A stretch of 44,913 nt of DNA from an uncultured Bacilli bacterium (GTDB lineage: Bacteria; Bacillota_I; Bacilli_A; RF39; UBA660). The stretch covers positions 1 through 44,913 of the forward strand of contig CANRKG010000012.1 in assembly GCA_947631155.1 (NCBI GenBank), read 5' to 3'. Each line of letters opens with the position of its first letter. The first letter of the stretch is position 1. The position numbers and the translations under genes were made by a program. Shown piece by piece: positions 1 to 7,325 of the stretch. The notes under the pieces were generated by a model that saw nothing but the letters and a program-made list of their open reading frames with translations, searched no databases and was not told where the DNA came from.

Positions 1-2
1 CA

Positions 3-455
3 GATTTAGAAAAAGCATTGTTATCACATTTGACTGAATTTTTACTTGAATTAGGTAGAGGATTTTCTTTTGTTGCAAGCGAGCAAAGAATAAAAATAGG
101 TACAGAGTATTATTATCCGGATTTAATTTTTTATAATCGTTTAGCAAAATGTTTTGTAATAATTGATTTAAAAATTGGCAAACTTATGCATCAAGATATT
201 GGTCAAATGCAAATGTATGTAAATTATTATAAAAAGACTCAAATGATTGAAGGAGAAAATGAACCTATTGGAATATTATTATGTGCAGATAAAGATGATG
301 CAGTAGTAGAAATGACTTTAGGAGATGATGTGAAAAATGTATATGCATCAAAATATTTAACATATTTACCTTCTAAAGAAGAATTGATTAAAATAATTAA
401 AGATGAGAAAGAATTATATGAATTAGCAAAAGAAGAAAGCGTAGAAAATGAATAA
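3..455 (+). CDS. PDDEXK nuclease domain protein (DUF1016/YhcG family), C-terminal part, cut by window edge
   Basis: The reading frame is open from the first bases of the window (frame starting at base 3, beginning DLEKALLSHL), so the true start lies upstream and only the last 150 or so residues are seen. The segment resembles the C-terminal nuclease domain of DUF1016/YhcG proteins: LEKAL-type helix, F-LELG-GF-F strand, then YYYPDLIFYNR followed by VIIDLKIGK, giving the PD...(D/E)xK catalytic pattern. Family members are often found in accessory islands, near restriction-modification genes or mobile DNA, and are assumed to be DNA nucleases. Here it opens an accessory island ahead of rbgA. The frame ends cleanly in TAA with no terminator-like hairpin plus U-run behind it. 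Confidence 0.8.
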   Translation, partial: DLEKALLSHLTEFLLELGRGFSFVASEQRIKIGTEYYYPDLIFYNRLAKCFVIIDLKIGKLMHQDIGQMQMYVNYYKKTQMIEGENEPIGILLCADKDDAVVEMTLGDDVKNVYASKYLTYLPSKEELIKIIKDEKELYELAKEESVENE

Positions 456-513
456 AAATAAAACAATATAAACTGGTTAATTATGATTTATTTAACCATA
501 TTAAATTATACAT

Positions 514-542
514 TTGAGATTCATTATATTTAAATATATAAT
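514..542 (+). promoter_or_regulatory. Candidate sigma-A promoter for the DUF6870-like gene
   Basis: TTGAGA at 514-519 and TATAAT at 537-542 are separated by 17 bases. It lies between the nuclease gene and the ATG at 562 and overlaps a spurious upstream TTG start, which supports the downstream ATG. Confidence 0.6.
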
Positions 543-561
543 CAACTTGGAGTGTGATTTA

Positions 562-780
562 ATGGATAAATATAATTTAAAAGAACTAGAAGAAAAACTT
601 AATAAATGTAAAAATATGAAACTAGAAGATGTAACTTTAGATGATGTAGATGAAATAAGTTCTATAAAAATAGATAGAAGAAAATCAAGTAATGAAAGAA
701 TATTGGATTTTATTATGAAAGTAAAGAATCCTTATATATTTAAGGTAAATGGCAAATTAGTAAGAATTAGTTTTTTTTGA
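562..780 (+). CDS. DUF6870-like small protein, probably frameshifted near its 3' end
   Basis: The ATG at 562 is chosen because GGAG at 549-552 lies at good spacing and a promoter covers the upstream alternative. The product of 72 aa (starting MDKYNLKELEEKL) contains a short acidic helix, then an I-x-ID-R-KSSNERI segment and a KNPYIFKVNGKLVRISFF segment. These resemble the DUF6870 pattern (PxxERIxxFIxxIxNPYxFxxGxxxVKVSF), a small family of unknown function. In the family a D-T-x-x-T motif follows the last strand. Here the frame instead hits TGA inside a run of eight T at 771-778. With one T fewer the frame reads on as SFFDTNKTAEIV and stops at 806-808. It is therefore probably a recent homopolymer frameshift or an assembly error. 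The family name is from memory of the pattern. Confidence 0.5.
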   Translation: MDKYNLKELEEKLNKCKNMKLEDVTLDDVDEISSIKIDRRKSSNERILDFIMKVKNPYIFKVNGKLVRISFF

Positions 781-859
781 TACAAATAAAACAGCAGAGA
801 TTGTTTAACTAGAGTTTTAATGAATTTATATAAATAATTAAAAAGGAATGATTAGAAAT

Positions 860-1252
860 ATGAAAGTAATAACAATTAAACAGCCATGGGCAACATTGAT
901 AGCAAAAGGTTATAAAGAATATGAATTTAGAACTTGGAAAACCAAATATCGTGGAGATATATTAATACATGCAGGTAAGGGAATTGATAAGAAGGCAATG
1001 GAGCGATTCAAACATTTAAATTTAGAATATCTGATTGGTAAAATAATTGCTCAAGCAACAATTACAGATTGTGTATATGTTGATGAAGAATTTGCACAAA
1101 AAATGTATAAAAAAGATCCAATTGTATATAAAGGATTAATAAGTAAAGGTGATTGGGATGGTTATGGGTTTAAATTGGAGAATGTTAAAGAAGTAAGCCC
1201 TATCGAAGTAAATGGAAAATTAAGCCTATGGGATTATAATTATGAAAAATAG
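860..1252 (+). CDS. ASCH-domain protein (first of a tandem pair)
   Basis: The product of 130 aa begins MKVITIKQPWATLI, the hallmark start of ASCH (ASC-1 homology) proteins. It continues with GYKEYEFRTWKTKYRGDILIHAGKG, the conserved glycine/lysine/arginine-rich loop of the fold. ASCH is a beta-barrel related to PUA, thought to bind RNA or modified nucleotides; a few bacterial members act as nucleases or amidohydrolases. The ATG at 860 is preferred over one at 848, because AAGGA at 843-847 abuts the latter and the family starts at MKVITIKQPW. Length is typical. A second, different ASCH-like gene follows 25 bases downstream, so the two are probably co-transcribed. Substrate unknown. Confidence 0.8.
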   Translation: MKVITIKQPWATLIAKGYKEYEFRTWKTKYRGDILIHAGKGIDKKAMERFKHLNLEYLIGKIIAQATITDCVYVDEEFAQKMYKKDPIVYKGLISKGDWDGYGFKLENVKEVSPIEVNGKLSLWDYNYEK

Positions 1253-1277
1253 TAAGTAAAATTGATGGAGATTAAGT

Positions 1278-1625
1278 ATGAAATATAATATGAATTTAAA
1301 TAATGGACCATTTAATCATATAAAGGCTGGAACTAAGACGATAGAAATGAGATTAAATGATGAAAAAAGACAATTATTGAAAGAAAAAGATTTGATTGAA
1401 TTTACGAATAGGACTACATTGGAAACTATATTGGTTGAAATAGTAAAATTGCATAAATATTCAAATTTTGATGAATTATATAAACATTTTGACAAAGTAT
1501 CGTTAGGATATGATAAAGATGATATTGCAAATTCTAACGATATGGAAATATATTATCCTAAGAAAGAACAAGAAAAATATGGAGTTATTGGAATAGAGAT
1601 AAGAACTGTAAAAGAAGGGAAGTGA
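1278..1625 (+). CDS. ASCH-domain protein (second of a tandem pair)
   Basis: The product of 115 aa has the compact ASCH pattern seen in small RNA-binding-like proteins: M-LN-GPFNHIKAGTKTIEMRLNDEKR followed by a KDLIEF strand and a variable helix, then YGVIGIEI at the end. G-x-K-T-I-E-x-R-L-N is the typical signature loop. It follows the first ASCH gene on the same strand with a weak GGAG (GATGGAG) before its ATG. The two copies are not recent duplicates: they belong to different ASCH subgroups. The role is not known; ASCH proteins may bind modified bases or RNA. Confidence 0.7.
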   Translation: MKYNMNLNNGPFNHIKAGTKTIEMRLNDEKRQLLKEKDLIEFTNRTTLETILVEIVKLHKYSNFDELYKHFDKVSLGYDKDDIANSNDMEIYYPKKEQEKYGVIGIEIRTVKEGK

Positions 1626-1630
1626 TTTAA

Positions 1631-1711
1631 ATGGAAAATCGACAAAATCAGACAAATATCAACTGTGCGATACGGATTTATGGAAACACCTTAACAAACC
1701 CTTATAAATAA
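1631..1711 (+). pseudogene. Apparent relic of the 5' end of rbgA
   Basis: A 27-codon frame starts at ATG 1631 and reads MENRQNQTNINC before becoming unlike anything known. The true rbgA downstream begins MMNENKTNINWYPGHM. The two share the exact 14 bases ACAAATATCAACTG at matching distance from the start codon, plus GGA and TATGG a little further on. This fits a decayed fragment of an rbgA 5' end left when the rhuM-HEPN pair came to lie between the ASCH genes and rbgA. It is too short to be sure and could instead be a meaningless short frame. Confidence 0.35.
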
Positions 1712-1771
1712 AGGAAACTATTGGAAAAAGTTTTTACATTTTTAGATAAATATTGTAAAGGAGATGAAGAA

Positions 1772-2797
1772 ATGGCAAAAGATTTAATGATAAGAAGTAG
1801 TGCTGAAGAATTTATTACTTTTAAAGTACAAGAAAAATATAAAGGTATTCAAGTAAGATATGAAAATGAAACTCTTTGGATGACTCAAAAGGCAATCGCA
1901 GAACTTTTTGATGTTCAAAGGCCAGCTATTACAAAACATTTAAATAATATTTTTAATGAAAATGAATTGGATAAAAAGGCAGTATGTTCCAAAATGGAAC
2001 ATACTGCTGAAGATGGAAAAAAATATCAAACAGAATATTATAATTTAGATGCAATAATTTCTGTAGGATACAGAGTGAATTCAATTAGGGCTACTCAATT
2101 TAGAAGATGGGCTACTAGTGTTTTAAAGACTTTTACGATTCAAGGTTATGTATTAGATAAAGAAAGAATGAAAAACGGCTCATTTATTGATAAAGATTAT
2201 TTTGAGAAGTTACTTGAAGAAATAAGAGAAATACGATTGTCTGAAAGAAGATTTTATCAAAAAGTAACAGATATATATGCAACAAGCATTGACTATGACC
2301 CTAAATCTCCTATTTCTATAGATTTTTTTAAAAAAGTTCAAAATAAAATGCATTATGCTGTTTCAAAACAAACTGCTGCTGAAATAATATATGATAGAGT
2401 TGATGCGAATAAAGACCATATGGGTTTAACATCATGGAAAAATTCTCCTAATGGCAAAATAATGGAATCAGATGTTATTATTGCTAAAAATTATTTATCC
2501 AATGATGAATTAAAAGATTTAGAGGGGATAGTTAGTGCATTTTTAGAGATTGCAGAAAATCGAGCAAGAAGACATATACCAATGACCATGGAAGATTGGG
2601 CAAATAGAATTGATAAATTTCTACTTGCAGATGATAGAGATATTTTAAAAGATGCTGGAAAAATATCACATGAAATTGCTTGTGATAAAGCATTGACAGA
2701 ATTTGAAAAATATAGAGTTAGACAAGATAAATTATATAAATCAGATTTTGATTTGTTAATAGAAGAAAGTAAAAGTAGTGGTGATAAAAATGAATGA
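1772..2797 (+). CDS. rhuM: RhuM family protein (virulence-protein/DNA-binding-like, island gene)
   Basis: The product of 341 aa shows the RhuM signature: a beta strand then LWMTQKAIAELFDVQRPAITKHL (helix-turn-helix-like), a short acidic insert, and YYNLDAIISVGYRVNSIRATQFRRWA. The C-terminal half is helical (KKVQNKMHYAVSKQTAAEI, ...RRHIPMTMEDW). RhuM was named in a Salmonella pathogenicity island, and homologues sit in islands, prophages and defence-rich regions; the biochemical role is unknown. The ATG at 1772 is chosen because AAAGGAG ends 8 bases upstream; a TTG start at 1721 adds 17 unconserved residues. The last codons overlap the ATG of the next gene, implying translational coupling. A perfect 13-bp inverted repeat lies inside the gene at 1979-2007. 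Confidence 0.85.
   Translation: MAKDLMIRSSAEEFITFKVQEKYKGIQVRYENETLWMTQKAIAELFDVQRPAITKHLNNIFNENELDKKAVCSKMEHTAEDGKKYQTEYYNLDAIISVGYRVNSIRATQFRRWATSVLKTFTIQGYVLDKERMKNGSFIDKDYFEKLLEEIREIRLSERRFYQKVTDIYATSIDYDPKSPISIDFFKKVQNKMHYAVSKQTAAEIIYDRVDANKDHMGLTSWKNSPNGKIMESDVIIAKNYLSNDELKDLEGIVSAFLEIAENRARRHIPMTMEDWANRIDKFLLADDRDILKDAGKISHEIACDKALTEFEKYRVRQDKLYKSDFDLLIEESKSSGDKNE
1979..2007. repeat. Perfect 13-bp inverted repeat inside rhuM
   Basis: GCAGTATGTTCCA and its exact reverse complement are separated by three A residues. It encodes the AVCSKMEHTA stretch between the HTH-like part and the YYNLD motif. It has no U-tract, so it is not a terminator. Confidence 0.8.
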
Positions 2798-3242
2798 CAA
2801 AGAAAAAAACTATAATTCTCATGCAAAATTTATGGCAGATATAGCTTTAGCAATACTAGAAGGCAATAAAGATGTACTTGATGTAAACGGAGTCAAAGAA
2901 ATAATATCGTTATATTTATTAATTCCGTATATCTATAAAGGACCATCTGGACAATTAGAGACCCCAGGACCTAATTATATTGTTCCTAAAGTGCGCGGAA
3001 ATTTTTGTGACGATATAACACTGGAAAATTTGAGAGATGCTTTATGCCATTCTTTTATTACAACAGAAGAAGATAAAAATGATGGAACTATGCATGGGAA
3101 ATATTTAATATTAGATGATAGAGCCAAATATAGTAGAAAAGAACATGATAAATTATCTTCTAAATTAGGTACGACCTGTATCGATACTAATTATTCGCAT
3201 AGAAAACTAGTTGAATTATTTAATGAAATTATTAATAATTAA
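2790..3242 (+). CDS. Unknown protein with a HEPN-like R-x4-H motif, overlapping rhuM
   Basis: The product of 150 aa starts MNDKEKNYNSHAKF. The ATG at 2790 lies inside the end of rhuM (8-base overlap) with GGTGAT upstream, so the two genes are probably translated together. It is mostly helical. The notable element is DITLENLRDALCHSF: a helix ending in Arg, four residues, then His, like the R-x4-6-H RNase motif of HEPN domains and the LRNALAH motif of small HEPN families. Such proteins commonly act as ribonuclease toxins or effectors in toxin-antitoxin and abortive-infection systems. No partner antitoxin of a known family is next to it; rhuM is the only close neighbour. The HEPN call rests on one motif. 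Confidence 0.5.
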   Translation: MNDKEKNYNSHAKFMADIALAILEGNKDVLDVNGVKEIISLYLLIPYIYKGPSGQLETPGPNYIVPKVRGNFCDDITLENLRDALCHSFITTEEDKNDGTMHGKYLILDDRAKYSRKEHDKLSSKLGTTCIDTNYSHRKLVELFNEIINN

Positions 3243-3256
3243 AATGGAGGTTAATT

Positions 3257-4132
3257 ATGATGAATGAAAATAAAACAAATATCAACTGGTATCCTGGACA
3301 TATGGCAAAAACTAAAAAAGAAATTAAAGAAAAATTAAATTTAATCGATATTGTCTATGAAGTAATTGATGCTAGAATGCCTCTTTCTTCTAAGATAGTT
3401 GATATAGATGATTTAATTGGTAATAAGAAGCGTATTTTAATTATGACAAAATCTGATCTTTGTGATAAGAACGAAACTGATAAATTTGTCAAATATTATG
3501 AAGCATTAGGTTATACTGTAGTTTTAGCCGATTTAATGAATGGAAATGGTGTATCTTTAATATTATCGAAAAGCCAAGAAATAATAGAAGAAGAAAATAG
3601 TAAAAGAAGGAATAAAGGCTTAAAACCAAGAAGTATTAGAGCTTTAATAGTTGGAGTTCCTAATGTGGGTAAATCGACTTTAATTAATAGATTAGTTGGT
3701 AAAAAATCTGCTAGTGTAGGAAATCGTCCCGGTGTTACCAAAAATCTTTCTTGGATTCGTATTAATAAAGATATTGAACTGTTAGACTCTCCAGGTATTT
3801 TATGGCCAAAATTAGAAAATCAAGAATCAGCCCATATTTTAGCAGCTCTTTCTTCAATCAAAGAAGAAATTGTTGATACTATGGATTTAGCTTGTTTTAT
3901 CTTAACTAAGATGATACAATTATATCCCAAACAATTAGAAGAAAGATATGGTATTACCAAGTTAAGTACCGATTTTATTGAGGAGTTTGATATTATTGCT
4001 AAAAAAAGAGGAGCTTTAATGCGTGGTGGTATAACTGATTATGATAAAGTCGCAACAATTATTATAAATGATCTTAAAGGTGGTTACTTAGGTAATATTA
4101 CATTAGATAGATTAGAAAATAATAATAATTAA
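3257..4132 (+). CDS. rbgA: Ribosome biogenesis GTPase RbgA (YlqF)
   Basis: A circularly permuted GTPase of 291 aa acting in late assembly of the 50S subunit. The N-terminus has NINWYPGHMAKTKKEI, typical of the family, followed by DARMPLSS. The G motifs appear in permuted order: G4 TKSDL first, then G1 GVPNVGKST (from residue 133), a G2-like RPGVTK and G3 DSPGI. A helical C-terminal RNA-binding region follows. GGAGG sits seven bases before the ATG; a second ATG is the next codon. rnhB follows after 25 bases on the same strand, the same order as in Bacillus relatives, so they are probably one operon. Length is normal. Confidence 0.97.
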   Translation: MMNENKTNINWYPGHMAKTKKEIKEKLNLIDIVYEVIDARMPLSSKIVDIDDLIGNKKRILIMTKSDLCDKNETDKFVKYYEALGYTVVLADLMNGNGVSLILSKSQEIIEEENSKRRNKGLKPRSIRALIVGVPNVGKSTLINRLVGKKSASVGNRPGVTKNLSWIRINKDIELLDSPGILWPKLENQESAHILAALSSIKEEIVDTMDLACFILTKMIQLYPKQLEERYGITKLSTDFIEEFDIIAKKRGALMRGGITDYDKVATIIINDLKGGYLGNITLDRLENNNN

Positions 4133-4157
4133 TAAATTTATAAAATAGAGGTTTAAA

Positions 4158-5150
4158 ATGAATAAGGAACAAATATTGGATAAATTAAAAACTCTTCCTT
4201 TCTCAAAAGATGAATATGTAATTATTGGTGGAAGTGCCCTAGTATTATTAGGTATAATAGAAGAAACTAAAGATATTGATCTTTCTTGTAGTAAAGAAGT
4301 TTATGATAAAATTGAGTGGTCAAAGAAAATTGGTCATTTTGAAACTGAAATAAAATTTTGGTCTTGTTTTGAAATAGGAGTTAATTTTTACGATATTAAA
4401 AATATAATTAAAATTGATGGTTATTTAGTAGGTAATTTAGAAGTGTGTTATAATTTAAAAATATTAGAAAATAAAAAGAAAGATAAGAAAATTATTCAAA
4501 AATTAGAAATGTTATTATGTCAAAAAAATAATTATTACTGGTATGAGAGAAATTTACATAAACAAGGAATTTATTTAATTGCGGGTGTAGATGAAGTAGG
4601 ACGTGGTCCATTAGTTGGTCCAGTAGTCGCAGCCTGTGTAGTCTTACCAGAACAATTTTATTTAGATGGTCTTACGGATTCTAAAAAATTAAGTGAAAAG
4701 AAACGAAATTACTTCTTTGAAGAAATAAAAAAACAAGCCTTAGGAATTGGGGTTGGTATAATAGATGAAAAAATAATAGATGATATAAATATTTATGAAG
4801 CAACTAAATTAGCGATGCAAGAAGCTATTAAAAACTGTCAAAAAGAAGTTAAAATAGAACATATTTTAATCGATGCTATGCCTTTATCTGTTGATATTCC
4901 AACTACTTCTATTATTAAAGGAGATTTAAAGAGTATAACTATTAGTGCTGCTAGTGTTATTGCTAAAGTAACTAGAGATAAAATGATGTATGAGTTAGAC
5001 TCAAAATATCCGATGTATGACTTTAAAAATAATAAAGGTTATCCGACTAAAAAACATGTTAAAGCTATCGAAGAATATGGAATTATAGCAGAACATCGAA
5101 GAAGCTATGAACCAGTTAGTAGTTATATTAAAGAGCATAATTATGAATAA
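4158..5150 (+). CDS. rnhB: Ribonuclease HII with an added N-terminal nucleotidyltransferase-like domain
   Basis: Residues from about 138 to 330 form RNase HII, which removes ribonucleotides from DNA: GVDEVGRGPLVGPVVAA (D145, E146), TDSKKLSEKKR, LIDAMP, AASVIAKVTRD and the C-terminal GYPTKKH. Ordinary RnhB proteins are about 200-260 aa. Here about 115 extra residues precede the domain. This extension has GGSALVLLG (G24-G25-S26) followed by TKDIDLS (D39, D41), a later IIKIDGY and a terminal helix with KKKDKKIIQKLEM. That layout resembles minimal or AbiEii-type nucleotidyltransferases (GG/GS, DxD, third carboxylate). The frame is continuous, with no good internal start: the KQGIYLIAGVDE junction has no SD plus ATG. 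A true fusion is likely; the function of the added domain is unknown. Confidence 0.9.
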   Translation: MNKEQILDKLKTLPFSKDEYVIIGGSALVLLGIIEETKDIDLSCSKEVYDKIEWSKKIGHFETEIKFWSCFEIGVNFYDIKNIIKIDGYLVGNLEVCYNLKILENKKKDKKIIQKLEMLLCQKNNYYWYERNLHKQGIYLIAGVDEVGRGPLVGPVVAACVVLPEQFYLDGLTDSKKLSEKKRNYFFEEIKKQALGIGVGIIDEKIIDDINIYEATKLAMQEAIKNCQKEVKIEHILIDAMPLSVDIPTTSIIKGDLKSITISAASVIAKVTRDKMMYELDSKYPMYDFKNNKGYPTKKHVKAIEEYGIIAEHRRSYEPVSSYIKEHNYE

Positions 5151-5223
5151 TTTTAAATAAAAAGTTCAAATTTATAACTAAAAGTTGAAATGTGTAAATA
5201 TAATACTATTGAATAAATTTAAA

Positions 5224-5252
5224 TTGACAAATTTTAATTTAATATGTATAAA
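5224..5252 (+). promoter_or_regulatory. Consensus-like promoter for topA
   Basis: TTGACA at 5224-5229 and TATAAA at 5247-5252 are separated by 17 bases. The -10 element overlaps a spurious upstream ATG at 5244, which supports translation from the GTG at 5274. Confidence 0.75.
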
Positions 5253-5273
5253 TGTATACGAGGAGTGAAAGAT

Positions 5274-7295
5274 GTGAAAAAAAATTTAGTAATTGTCGAA
5301 AGTCCAAGTAAAAGTAAAACAATTGAAAAGTATTTAGGAAAAGATTATAAAGTAGTTTCTTCTAAAGGACATATTAGAGATTTAGCTACTTCAGGTAAAT
5401 TCGGATTAGGAGTAGATGTTGATAATGGTTTTACACCTACTTATATACCTATTAAGGGTAAGAAAAGTATAATTAGTGATTTAAAAAAAGAAGTAAAGAA
5501 TAGTGATATTGTTTTTCTAGCATCCGATCCAGACCGTGAAGGAGAAGCGATTGCATGGCATTTAAAAGATGCTTTAGAAATACCCGATGATGGTTATAAA
5601 CGAGTATTATTTAATGAAATTACACATGATAAAGTAATTGAGGCTATTAATCACCCAACATTGATTGATGATAATTTAGTAAGAAGTCAAGAAACTAGAA
5701 GAATTTTAGATAGAATTATTGGATTTAGATTATCTAAATTATTGCAAAATAAAATTGGTGCTAAAAGTGCGGGTCGTGTTCAAAGTGTAGCTTTAAAACT
5801 CATTGTAGATAGAGAACGTGAAATAGAAGCCTTTGTTAAAGAAGAATATTGGACAATCACAGCTAAATTTTTAGAATATGATGCAGATTTATCACAATAT
5901 AAGAATAAAGATGTTGAATTAAAAACAGAAGCAGATTGTAATAGTGTTTTAGAAAAATTAGGCGAAGAATATAAAGTAGAAACTCAAGACCAAAAGAAAA
6001 AGAATAAAAAGAGTAAATTCCCCTTTATTACTAGTACACTTCAACAGGAAGCCTCTACTAAATTAGGTTTTACGGCTAAAAAGACAATGAGTATTGCCCA
6101 AAAATTATATGAAGGTATTGATTTAGAAAATGAAACAGTTGGATTGATAACTTATATGAGAACTGATTCTATTAGATTAAGTGATGATTTTACTAAGACA
6201 GCATATAAATATATTACAGAAAAATATGGTAAAGAGTATGTTGGTTATGTTAAACAAAGTAAAAAAACTGAAAATGTTCAAGATGCTCATGAAGCAATTA
6301 GACCAACTAGTATTATGAGAGAGCCTCTAAAGGTTAAAGAGTTTTTATCGAATGATGAGTTTAAATTATATAGTTTAATATATAAAAGGGCTTTAGCTTC
6401 TTTAATGGCTGATGCTAAAGTTAATCAAACTACAATTATTTTAGATAATAATGATTATAAATTTAAAGTAACAGGACAAGTTTTAATTTTTGATGGATAT
6501 TTAAAAGTATATAAAGATTATGAAACTAATGAAGATAAGATATTACCAGAAGTAAAAGTAGGGGATATTTTTAAAACAAACGAAGTTGTAAAAGAACAAC
6601 ATTTTACGAAACCACCTGCTCGATATACAGAAGCTAAGTTAATTAAAGAAATGGAAGAATTAGGTATAGGAAGACCATCTACTTATGCTAAAACAATGGA
6701 TACAATTAAAGAACGTGGTTATGTCGAATTAGAAGATAAAAAATTTAAGCCAACAGAAGTAGGAATTGAAACTACAGATAAGTTGCAAGAATTTTTTGCT
6801 GATTTAATTAATGTTGAGTATACTAAAAATATGGAAGATGATTTAGATAAAATTGCTGATGGTAAATTAATTTGGAATGACATCTTAGAAAAATTTTATC
6901 AATTATTTGAACCAAGAGTTAAATCTGCTTTTGATGCTATGGAGAAAAAAGCCCCTCAAGAAACAGGAGAAAAATGTCCAGAATGTGGTAATCCATTAGT
7001 TATTAGAAAAGGAAGATATGGTGAGTTTGTAGCTTGTAGTAACTATCCTGAATGTAAATATATTAAAAAAGAAACTCCTGAGGTAAAAGAGATTATGGAT
7101 TGTCCTTACTGTTCTGGTAAAATTATTGAAAGAAAAACTAGAAAAGGGAAAATCTTTTATGGATGTAGTAACTATCCAAAATGTAAATTTGCTACTTGGG
7201 ATTTACCAATTAATGAAAAATGTCCAGAATGTGGTAAAATTTTAGTTGAGAAAAATAAAAAAATAAAATGCAGCGAATGTAGTTATGAACGTTAA
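5274..7295 (+). CDS. topA: DNA topoisomerase I
   Basis: A type IA topoisomerase of 673 aa that relaxes negative supercoils through a covalent tyrosine-DNA intermediate. The TOPRIM domain opens with KKNLVIVESPSKSKTIEKYLG and contains ASDPDREGEAIAWHL (acidic metal-binding triad). The active-site tyrosine is Y294 in GLITYMRTDS. Three C-terminal zinc fingers follow: CPECGNP...CSNYPEC, CPYCSGK...CSNYPKC and a shorter CPECGK...CSEC. The start is taken as GTG at 5274, with AGGAG eight bases upstream, because it gives the conserved MKKNLVIVESP start. In Bacillus topA is followed by trmFO (gid) and then xerC; here an unknown gene occupies the trmFO position. Length is normal. Confidence 0.97.
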   Translation: MKKNLVIVESPSKSKTIEKYLGKDYKVVSSKGHIRDLATSGKFGLGVDVDNGFTPTYIPIKGKKSIISDLKKEVKNSDIVFLASDPDREGEAIAWHLKDALEIPDDGYKRVLFNEITHDKVIEAINHPTLIDDNLVRSQETRRILDRIIGFRLSKLLQNKIGAKSAGRVQSVALKLIVDREREIEAFVKEEYWTITAKFLEYDADLSQYKNKDVELKTEADCNSVLEKLGEEYKVETQDQKKKNKKSKFPFITSTLQQEASTKLGFTAKKTMSIAQKLYEGIDLENETVGLITYMRTDSIRLSDDFTKTAYKYITEKYGKEYVGYVKQSKKTENVQDAHEAIRPTSIMREPLKVKEFLSNDEFKLYSLIYKRALASLMADAKVNQTTIILDNNDYKFKVTGQVLIFDGYLKVYKDYETNEDKILPEVKVGDIFKTNEVVKEQHFTKPPARYTEAKLIKEMEELGIGRPSTYAKTMDTIKERGYVELEDKKFKPTEVGIETTDKLQEFFADLINVEYTKNMEDDLDKIADGKLIWNDILEKFYQLFEPRVKSAFDAMEKKAPQETGEKCPECGNPLVIRKGRYGEFVACSNYPECKYIKKETPEVKEIMDCPYCSGKIIERKTRKGKIFYGCSNYPKCKFATWDLPINEKCPECGKILVEKNKKIKCSECSYER

Positions 7296-7325
7296 TACAT
7301 TTTAATATATATTGGAGGAGTAGTT

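Noticed and set aside
474-498. Inverted repeat TGGTTAA/TTAACCA after the DUF1016 gene as a terminator
   Set aside because: The loop is 11 bases and no U-run follows, so termination is unlikely; it may be chance in AT-rich DNA.
5244-5273. Start of topA at the ATG 5244
   Set aside because: That ATG lies in the -10 region of a good promoter and adds ten unconserved residues; GTG 5274 has the SD and the conserved N-terminus.
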